A stretch of 12,431 nt of DNA from Candidatus Nomurabacteria bacterium (GTDB lineage: Bacteria > Patescibacteriota > Minisyncoccia > Phycocordibacterales > UBA9973): the NCBI GenBank assembly GCA_023267415.1, contig JAHFNM010000022.1:1-12431 (forward strand), given 5' to 3'. The translations under genes were made by a program, and so were the position numbers. Below, piece by piece: positions 5,940-10,187 of the stretch; the stretch's first letter is position 1; each line of letters starts with the position of its first letter. The notes beneath the pieces are model-generated. The model searched no databases, was not told the DNA's origin, and saw only the letters and a program-made list of their open reading frames with translations.

Positions 5940-6416
5940 ATGCAAAAAACTGACTCAGTCCTCATTCTTCTCGATATTCGAAGCACTCACAATGTGGGGG
6001 CGATCTTTCGCACGGCCGATGCTGTTGGAATTTCCAAACTCTATCTTGTGGGAACAACGCCAGCACCGCTCGATCGCTTTGGGCGAGCGCGGGCCGACAT
6101 TGCAAAGACGGCGCTTGGTGCAGAATATACTGTGCCGTGGGAGTCGCGAGCCACACTCGCGCCTGTTCTTACAAAACTCAAAAAGGATGGCTATGCAATA
6201 ATCGCCGTAGAGCAATCCAAAGATTCTGTTGATTACAAAAAAGTGAAAGTCTCGGGTAAGACTGTATTTATCGTTGGCACGGAAGTTTCTGGTATTCCGG
6301 AATCTGTCTTAAAAAAGTGCGACGTTGTAGCTGAGATTGGAATGGCAGGGATGAAGGAATCACTGAATGTTTCCGTGGCGACGGGGGTGGCGCTGTTTCG
6401 GATGTTGAATCGTTAA
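5940..6416 (+). CDS. TrmH/SpoU-family RNA 2'-O-methyltransferase
   Basis: 158 residues, a stand-alone SPOUT catalytic domain. It methylates a ribose 2'-OH in tRNA or rRNA using S-adenosylmethionine bound in a trefoil knot. Motif 1 is THNVGAIFRTADAVG (Asn18, Arg24). Motif 2 is IVGTEVSGIP (111-120), where Glu115 keeps the acidic residue of the usual GxExxG. Motif 3 is IGMAGMKESLNVSVATGV (133-150). There is no extra RNA-binding extension, as in the shortest TrmL-like members, so the target (tRNA wobble, tRNA G18 or 23S rRNA) cannot be assigned. The ATG at 5940 has no Shine-Dalgarno; TAGATT ends 8 nt upstream. The gene converges on fpg with a palindromic repeat between them. Confidence 0.92.
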   Translation: MQKTDSVLILLDIRSTHNVGAIFRTADAVGISKLYLVGTTPAPLDRFGRARADIAKTALGAEYTVPWESRATLAPVLTKLKKDGYAIIAVEQSKDSVDYKKVKVSGKTVFIVGTEVSGIPESVLKKCDVVAEIGMAGMKESLNVSVATGVALFRMLNR

Positions 6417-6420
6417 GATT

Positions 6421-6488
6421 GTCATCCTGGACTTGATCCGGGATCCACGGAGAATTCGAATGGATTCCGGCTCTGGGGCCGGAATGAC
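6421..6488. repeat. Dispersed palindromic repeat of the GTCATCCTGGACTTGATCC type
   Basis: GTCATCC at 6421 and GGAATGAC ending at 6488 form the outer inverted repeat; GGGATCCA (6440-6447) and TGGATTCC (6461-6468) form the inner one. The wording CTTGATCCGGGATCCA...TGGATTCCGG...GGAATGAC is that of a repeat well known in alphaproteobacteria and many other genomes. It fills the gap between convergent genes and may terminate both. Confidence 0.75.
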
Positions 6489-6497
6489 ACAATATAA

Positions 6498-7472
6498 CTA
6501 AGCAAACAATTTTTGATGCACTTCGCAAAAGTGTGCACTGCGTCCGCCAACGATTATTCTTTTTATACTTCCGTTACATTCACGTTTCTTGCCCCCTAAG
6601 GGGGACGCCGGTAGGAGTACCTTCTCGTTGCACTTCCTCCCTGTGAGTCGGTACGCATTGTGCTGATGACTAAATTTTCCCCGCGTGCCATCTATCTGGC
6701 GATAGTCGCTGGTGGAGTCTCCACCGAAGTCGATGCCTTTGTTGAGCACTGTCTGTACGCAGGAAAAAAGTTCCTGCAATTTTTTTTCGGGTATGTTTGA
6801 AGCGATGGAGAGGGGATGGACGCCGCAAAGCCACAACGCCTCATCTGAATAGATATTGCCGACGCCAGAGATGACAGATTGGTCCATCAAGACCGTTTTG
6901 ATCTTTCCTTTTGGCTTCTTCATTATCCGCGCGACGAATGCTCGCGCATCAAACCCTTCCTTCAACGGCTCCGGTCCGAGATTATCGAGATGCTTTGTCG
7001 TATGCGTTTCCGTGGTTGAGAGGAGTGTGACCTTGGCAAACTTGCGCACGTCGGATAGCACGAGTTGTTTGCCGTTGGTGAATGTGATCACAAAGTGGAG
7101 AAACTTATTGAACGGATCGCGAAGCGACTCATTCTTTTCATCTGTTGCCGGAGTCCAAACATTTTCCTTTGCGTTGAAGGTATATTTTCCATACATGACA
7201 TGGCCGGTCATTTTCATGTGAATGAGAATGGTGTTTCCACCGGAGAGATTGATGAGAATGTTTTTTGCACGGCGCTCGGCAGAAATGATTTTTTTGCCAT
7301 GCACAGCTTTCCGCATTGCCTCAAAGAAGGGAAGGTATTTGATCGATTCTTTATAATCTGGTCTCGAAACTGTCTTTTTGGCCAAGTCGGTCCAGATCTC
7401 TTTGATAGTGAGACCTTTTGCGACGCTATTGATGCCGTTGACGGTCGTTTGGACTTCGGGTAATTCGGGCAT
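6498..7472 (-). CDS. mutM: Formamidopyrimidine-DNA glycosylase
   Basis: 324 residues. It removes oxidised purines such as 8-oxoguanine and nicks the DNA by beta/delta elimination. ATG 7472 is fixed by the N-terminus MPELPE, because Pro2 is the catalytic nucleophile and Glu3 is essential; an ATG five codons upstream (7487) would destroy this. Also present are the Lys70 region ERRAKNIL, HMKMTGH, GVGNIYSDEALW with the conserved Asn, and the zinc-finger end IVGGRSAHFCEVHQ. Two oddities lie in the zinc finger. Fifteen codons (6579-6623) separate the first two cysteines, which would otherwise read KCNECNGSIKR, and the fourth ligand is His (CEVH), not Cys. The family is larger here than the usual 270 residues. 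No clear promoter was found, though TCTAAT lies close to the ATG. Confidence 0.95.
   Translation of the reverse strand: MPELPEVQTTVNGINSVAKGLTIKEIWTDLAKKTVSRPDYKESIKYLPFFEAMRKAVHGKKIISAERRAKNILINLSGGNTILIHMKMTGHVMYGKYTFNAKENVWTPATDEKNESLRDPFNKFLHFVITFTNGKQLVLSDVRKFAKVTLLSTTETHTTKHLDNLGPEPLKEGFDARAFVARIMKKPKGKIKTVLMDQSVISGVGNIYSDEALWLCGVHPLSIASNIPEKKLQELFSCVQTVLNKGIDFGGDSTSDYRQIDGTRGKFSHQHNAYRLTGRKCNEKVLLPASPLGGKKRECNGSIKRIIVGGRSAHFCEVHQKLFA
6579..6623 (-). repeat. In-frame 45-nt insertion inside the fpg zinc finger
   Basis: Removal of these 15 codons (KVLLPASPLGGKKRE) restores a standard Cys-X2-Cys knuckle. The insert contains a perfect palindrome CCCCCTAAGGGGG (6592-6604), a sequence style typical of dispersed repeats. 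It resembles the repeat-derived peptide insertions described in Rickettsia; relation to that class is not claimed. Confidence 0.5.
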
Positions 7473-7494
7473 GGGAATTAGATTCAAGAATTAA

Positions 7495-7903
7495 GATTTA
7501 TGAATCAAGAATAAAAATTAAACGAATGTTTTTGATTTTGTTATTAGACCCTGCAGTAACTTATGAGATTCGTTGGCTTTATTCATTAATTCGATAAAAT
7601 CCTTTTCATTTATAAAACCAACATCTTTTGCAATAAAAAACTGATTTTTTAGTTCGGTGAGTGATCCATGCGAAATGTAATAAAATTGGATTTTCTCTTT
7701 ATAACTCTGTCTGCCAAAACCCTCAGCAATATTTGATGTGATCGAAACAGCCGCTCTTCTCATTTGACTTGTAATACCGAATACTTCTTTTTGTGGAAAT
7801 TTTTCTGTAATTCTATATACAAAAATCACCAGTTCATGTGATTTTTTCCATGAAATTAAATCAGTGAATTCTGTAATTTTTCTTGATTCCTGATTCATAA
7901 ATC
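7495..7903. repeat. Inverted repeat pair flanking the four-helix-bundle gene
   Basis: GATTTATGAATCA at 7495-7507 is repeated exactly in inverted orientation, TGATTCATAAATC, at 7891-7903. The similarity continues imperfectly into AGAATAAAAAT-like flanks. The right copy covers the gene's ATG and the left lies just after its stop. Confidence 0.55.
7518..7898 (-). CDS. Four-helix-bundle protein, S23/TIGR02436 type
   Basis: 126 residues. The family pattern is clear: FTDLISWKKSHELVIFVYR, FPQKEVFGITSQMRRAAVS, ITSNIAEGFGR, YYISHGSLTELKNQ. The family was first noted in intervening sequences of 23S rRNA genes and is common as a free gene in many bacteria, including CPR. It forms small oligomers, and its cellular role is mostly unknown; a relative (Avd) serves diversity-generating retroelements, of which there is no sign here. 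The gene is much more AT-rich than ruvA and mutM on either side. It is bracketed by a 13-bp inverted repeat (7495-7507 and 7891-7903), suggesting insertion between them. The ATG is 11 nt after the ruvA stop, with a weak AGGA before it. Confidence 0.9.
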   Translation of the reverse strand: MNQESRKITEFTDLISWKKSHELVIFVYRITEKFPQKEVFGITSQMRRAAVSITSNIAEGFGRQSYKEKIQFYYISHGSLTELKNQFFIAKDVGFINEKDFIELMNKANESHKLLQGLITKSKTFV

Positions 7904-7909
7904 CTGATT

Positions 7910-8488
7910 CTATTTTGTACCCAAAATCTTAAGTGCCTCTTTGATGCGAGCATTTGTTCCCACGATTTCCGCTGCAACCTCTTTGAGTGCGTCGCGGGCT
8001 TCGTTTTGTGAGTAGCCGAGTGATTTGAGTGCTTCGACGACATCGGATTCGGCACGGAGTTCGTGAGGATTTTCTTTGGTGTCAGCATGTGCCTTGAGCT
8101 TGTCGCGGAGTTCGAGCACAACTTTTTCGGCGGTTTTCCGACCAATACCTGAGACTTTGGTGAGATAGCTCGTGTCACCGGTGGCGATGGCTTTTTTAAG
8201 AATGTTGGTTGAGGTTGCGCTCAAGATTCCAAGAGCACCTTTTGGTCCGATTCCAGAAACAGAAATGAGAAGCTGAAAAAAATCTTCTTCTTCACGGGAG
8301 GCGAAGCCATACAAATCGAGTGCATCTTCACGAACGACGAGATAGGTAAAGAGGGAAGCCGGCGTATCTTCGCGAAGCCCGGTGAGTGTTTCGGTTGAAC
8401 AATATACTTTGTATCCGACGCCATTGACATCGACGACTGCAAATTTTTCGGAGAGCTCCAGGATCGTTCCGGATAGGTGAGAGATCAT
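7910..8488 (-). CDS. ruvA: Holliday junction DNA helicase subunit RuvA
   Basis: 192 residues, normal length. RuvA binds Holliday junctions as a tetramer and loads the RuvB motor for branch migration. Domain I starts MISHLSGTILELSEKFAVVDVNG. Two helix-hairpin-helix motifs follow: SVSGIGPKGALGIL (about 76-89) and KVSGIGRKTAEKVVLEL (about 111-127). After a charged linker (about 130-145) is the UBA-like domain III, DVVEALKSLGYSQNEARDAL, which contacts RuvB. ruvB and ruvC are not in the window. TATACT on the minus strand ends 6 nt before the ATG, so the mRNA is probably leaderless. The gene heads a possible operon with the four-helix-bundle gene and mutM. Confidence 0.97.
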   Translation of the reverse strand: MISHLSGTILELSEKFAVVDVNGVGYKVYCSTETLTGLREDTPASLFTYLVVREDALDLYGFASREEEDFFQLLISVSGIGPKGALGILSATSTNILKKAIATGDTSYLTKVSGIGRKTAEKVVLELRDKLKAHADTKENPHELRAESDVVEALKSLGYSQNEARDALKEVAAEIVGTNARIKEALKILGTK

Positions 8489-8494
8489 GAAATT

Positions 8495-8500
8495 AGTATA
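8495..8500 (-). promoter_or_regulatory. -10 box of a leaderless promoter for ruvA
   Basis: TATACT on the minus strand ends 6 nt upstream of ATG 8488, placing the start codon at about +1. No good -35 is visible. Confidence 0.58.
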
Positions 8501-8536
8501 TAGGCTTTAGTCTATAGTGCATAGAGTGATCATATG

Positions 8537-8564
8537 TTGCAAATACTGAATTTTCTGGTATAGT
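8537..8564 (+). promoter_or_regulatory. Promoter of rpsT
   Basis: TTGCAA (8537-8542), 16-nt spacer, TATAGT (8559-8564), with TGG making an extended -10. Transcription from here gives a leader of about 118 nt. A second box, TATTTA (8676-8681), ends 7 nt before the ATG and could give an additional leaderless start. Confidence 0.65.
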
Positions 8565-8566
8565 TT

Positions 8567-8640
8567 GCGGGTATTGCTTCTTAGCTGTGTCTCGGCGGAA
8601 GCATCGAGAGGGTAATCCCTCCGACGTGCCCTTTGGGTAT
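8567..8640 (+). promoter_or_regulatory. Structured 5' leader of rpsT with alternative pairings
   Basis: GGGTAT (8569-8574) can pair with GTGCCC (8626-8631), closing a junction with stems TGCTTC/GAAGCA (8575-8580/8598-8603) and GAGGG-TAAT-CCCTC (8608-8621). The same GTGCCC can instead form a hairpin with a second GGGTAT (8635-8640) across a TTT loop. TCGG (8592-8595) and CCGA (8621-8624) may add a pseudoknot. S20 autoregulation is known in other bacteria, so control by S20 is plausible; no known riboswitch class is recognised. Confidence 0.5.
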
Positions 8641-8688
8641 GATAAATCTTTACATTATATAGACTACTAACTAACTATTTAGAACATT

Positions 8689-8943
8689 ATGGCAATCACC
8701 AGTTCAGCAAAAAAGGCCATTCGCGTCTCAGCTCGCAAGAAGGTCCTCAATGACCGCCGCACCAAGAATATGAAGGAGGCGATCAAGAAGCTCGAAAAGT
8801 CTGTAAAAGCAGGAACCAAGGACGGAGCAGTCAAAATGCTCCCAGCTGCATTCCAGGCGATCGATAAGGCTGCTAAGCGTGGCGTTATCAAGAAGAACAC
8901 TGCTGCCCGCAAAAAGGCTCGTCTCTCACGACTCGTAAAATAA
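8689..8943 (+). CDS. rpsT: 30S ribosomal protein S20
   Basis: 84 residues. This is a basic three-helix protein that binds the 16S rRNA 5' domain and helix 44. The sequence is typical: MAITSSAKKAIRVSARKKVL at the N-terminus, a central AIKKLEKSVKAGTK helix, and the conserved end AAKRGVIKKNTAARKKARLS. Lys and Arg make up about a third of the protein. It has a long structured leader and no Shine-Dalgarno (TTTAGAACATT precedes the ATG). A terminator lies 7 nt after the stop, so it is transcribed alone. It is divergent from ruvA. Confidence 0.98.
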   Translation: MAITSSAKKAIRVSARKKVLNDRRTKNMKEAIKKLEKSVKAGTKDGAVKMLPAAFQAIDKAAKRGVIKKNTAARKKARLSRLVK

Positions 8944-8950
8944 CAATACA

Positions 8951-8975
8951 AAAATCGCCCGGAAGGGCGATTTTT
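8951..8975 (+). terminator. Terminator of rpsT
   Basis: AAAATCGCCC (8951-8960) pairs with GGGCGATTTT (8965-8974) around a GGAA loop, followed by one more T. It abuts the promoter of the next gene. Confidence 0.85.
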
Positions 8976-8983
8976 GCTATACT
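8975..8983 (+). promoter_or_regulatory. Extended -10 of a leaderless promoter for the glutaredoxin-like gene
   Basis: TGC then TATACT (8978-8983) ends 8 nt before ATG 8992. The -35 position falls in the rpsT terminator stem and has no match, so the extended -10 must carry recognition. Confidence 0.6.
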
Positions 8984-8991
8984 TTTTGCAT

Positions 8992-9249
8992 ATGGCATTG
9001 ATCAATTTTTACGGGCAGGAATGTCCTCACTGCAAGACAATGGAGCCGCTCATTCAACAACTTGAGCGGGAAACCAGCGTGCAGGTTGAGCGGCTCGAGG
9101 TTTGGCACGACGAGAAGAATATGAAGACTCTCGAGGGCTATGACAAAGGCGTCTGTGGGGGAGTGCCATACTTCTATAACACTGAAACGAACAAATCCAT
9201 TTGCGGAGAGGCCACGATTGAGGAGTTGAAAGAGTGGTCAGGGAAGTAA
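8992..9249 (+). CDS. Glutaredoxin/thioredoxin-like protein with CPHC site
   Basis: 85 residues, cytoplasmic, with no signal or membrane segment. It begins with a beta strand, MALINFYGQECPHC, whose Cys11-X2-Cys14 pair is the redox site. After the helix MEPLIQQLERE come a strand, VQVERLEVWHDEKN, and the loop CGGVPYFYN with the cis-Pro that faces the active site. An extra Cys directly before the loop (GVCGGVP) and another in SICGEA are unusual. It probably reduces disulfides or glutathione-like adducts; the electron donor is not evident. ATG 8992 is preferred to an in-frame TTG at 8974 because the -10 box lies between them. Confidence 0.85.
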   Translation: MALINFYGQECPHCKTMEPLIQQLERETSVQVERLEVWHDEKNMKTLEGYDKGVCGGVPYFYNTETNKSICGEATIEELKEWSGK

Positions 9250-9264
9250 TACTATTTTAAAAAG

Positions 9265-9289
9265 AAAGCGCGGCCTACGGTCGCGCTTT
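9265..9289 (+). terminator. Hairpin terminator after the glutaredoxin-like gene
   Basis: AAAGCGCGGCC, loop TAC, GGTCGCGCTTT forms an 11-bp stem with one G-T pair, followed by GACTTTTT. Its last two T residues are also the first two of the next promoter's -35. Confidence 0.7.
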
Positions 9290-9316
9290 GACTTTTTGTA
9301 TTTTATATGCTATAAA
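9288..9316 (+). promoter_or_regulatory. Promoter of the bacilliredoxin-like gene
   Basis: TTGACT (9288-9293), 17-nt spacer, TATAAA (9311-9316), with TGC before it (extended -10). The ATG is 10 nt beyond the -10, giving a leader of only a few bases. Confidence 0.7.
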
Positions 9317-9326
9317 AAAGAAAAAC

Positions 9327-9671
9327 ATGGTTATGACTAGTACCTCGACGGGTGGGATAGTATTCCCAAAAACACAGAACGACTGGATCGCTCTCTTTGA
9401 AGAATCCAATAAAAAGCATACCTTCATCATCAAGCATGATCAAACTTGCCCGATGCCAGTGGGAGATATGATTTGTACGGATGCCATAGGAGTGTTTGCA
9501 ATCGGGTTGTTGGGTATGGATAAGGCAGTCACTGTCTTGATCGACAATAACAAAAGAGAGAGTCTTTTAGAGCGATTTCAAATAAAAACCAATTTTTCCA
9601 TTGAACTCGAATTCTGCACCTCCTTGGAGAAACTGAATCGGATAGTTCATAACGGAGAGAATTTTAAGTAA
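9327..9671 (+). CDS. Putative bacilliredoxin-like (YtxJ/BrxC-type) protein
   Basis: 114 residues, no signal or membrane helix. The plan resembles the monothiol YtxJ/BrxC family: DWIALFEESNKKHTFIIKHD leads into TCPM with Cys41, as in the family's KHSTxCPIS, then a helix, a strand AVTVLIDNN, and RESLLERFQIKT corresponding to the family's helix before the cis-Pro. The end differs: a SIELEFCTS strand replaces the usual SPQ-type loop, so the cis-Pro is not visible. A second Cys50 follows the site. The call is from pattern only. ATG 9327 (or 9333) lies after a good promoter; the open frame further upstream would start inside the promoter. A terminator follows the stop. Confidence 0.5.
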   Translation: MVMTSTSTGGIVFPKTQNDWIALFEESNKKHTFIIKHDQTCPMPVGDMICTDAIGVFAIGLLGMDKAVTVLIDNNKRESLLERFQIKTNFSIELEFCTSLEKLNRIVHNGENFK

Positions 9672-9687
9672 AAGAAGCAGAGAAACG

Positions 9688-9716
9688 AAACAGGATCCAT
9701 TCGATCCTGTTTTTTT
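9688..9716 (+). terminator. Terminator of the bacilliredoxin-like gene
   Basis: AAACAGGATC (9688-9697), loop CATTC, GATCCTGTTT (9703-9712), then four more T. Confidence 0.88.
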
Positions 9717-9723
9717 AATGCCA

Positions 9724-9752
9724 TTTACTAATTCGTTAAAATACAGTATAGT
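9724..9752 (+). promoter_or_regulatory. Promoter of tRNA-Arg
   Basis: TTTACT (9724-9729), 17-nt spacer, TATAGT (9747-9752), 30 nt before the tRNA. Confidence 0.62.
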
Positions 9753-9782
9753 CTAGCGGTCAATTTACTTTGGCGCATCCGA

Positions 9783-9854
9783 GATCTCGTCGTTCAACGG
9801 ATAGGACACTCCCCTGCGAAGGGAGAAATGCAGGTTCGATTCCCGCCGAGATCA
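9783..9854 (+). tRNA. tRNA-Arg (anticodon GCG)
   Basis: 72 nt cloverleaf. The acceptor GATCTCG pairs with CGAGATC. The D stem is GTTC/GGAC with loop AACGGATA. The anticodon stem CTCCC/GGGAG carries loop CTGCGAA, so the anticodon is GCG at 9816-9818, reading CGC and CGU. The T stem GCAGG/CCCGC has one A-C mismatch (A9832/C9844). The discriminator is A and CCA is not encoded (CCG follows). Most bacteria read CGU/CGC with an ACG anticodon converted to inosine, so G at position 34 is unusual. Confidence 0.92.
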
Positions 9855-9860
9855 CCGAAA

Positions 9861-9892
9861 GCAAAAAGACTGCCCTGCGGCAGTCTTTTTGC
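9861..9892 (+). terminator. Terminator after tRNA-Arg
   Basis: A 14-bp perfect stem pairs GCAAAAAGACTGCC (9861-9874) with GGCAGTCTTTTTGC (9879-9892) around CTGC. It is bidirectional by symmetry. Confidence 0.85.
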
Positions 9893-9897
9893 TGTGT

Positions 9898-10147
9898 GTG
9901 ATGACCGCAGCGATGTTTCGCGAGCACGCGAAACCGCGAGGTGGGGTCGAGAAAATTTTCTGCGACGGCAGAAAATTATTCGTGACCACAGTGATCTCGA
10001 GCAAGGCAACTGCTTGCCTTGTGTGTGGGAATTGAAAGACTTTTCGTTACCGAGTTCACTCGGTCGAAAAGTACCTGCCGACGTGGTCGGCGATCCGTGT
10101 ACTCACTTCCCGTCACACTGCGACGGGAAGGAATTATTTGTAGTCAC
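9898..10147 (+). ncRNA. Structured element B, paralogue of element A, 3' of tRNA-Arg
   Basis: About 250 nt with the same order of parts as 4818-5042: closing stem GTGATGAC/GTAGTCAC (9898-9905/10140-10147); AGCGATG; P2 GTTTCGCG-AGCA-CGCGAAAC (9915-9934); CGCGAG and GGGGTC; P3 GGTC/GACC then ATTTTCTGC/GCAGAAAAT (9955-9976); the 32-nt core (10079-10110); P5 TTCCCGTC/GACGGGAA (10107-10129); ATTATTTGT. The variable part is longer than in A, with two hairpins: CAAGGCA/TGCCTTG (10002-10021) and ACTTTTCG/CGAAAAGT enclosing ACCGAG/CTCGGT (10039-10072). Stems differ from A in sequence but are kept. On the minus strand the element would be the 3' UTR of the histidine kinase gene, which ends at 10188. 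The plus strand is favoured by wobble pairs; the function is unknown. Confidence 0.6.
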
Positions 10148-10187
10148 AAAAACGTGATCGATAAGCGTACTCGCAATCCCACTGAAT

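Noticed and set aside
9828..10157. 109-codon open frame across the tRNA-Arg end and element B
   Set aside because: It starts inside the tRNA and runs through a terminator and the structured element; no protein-like features.
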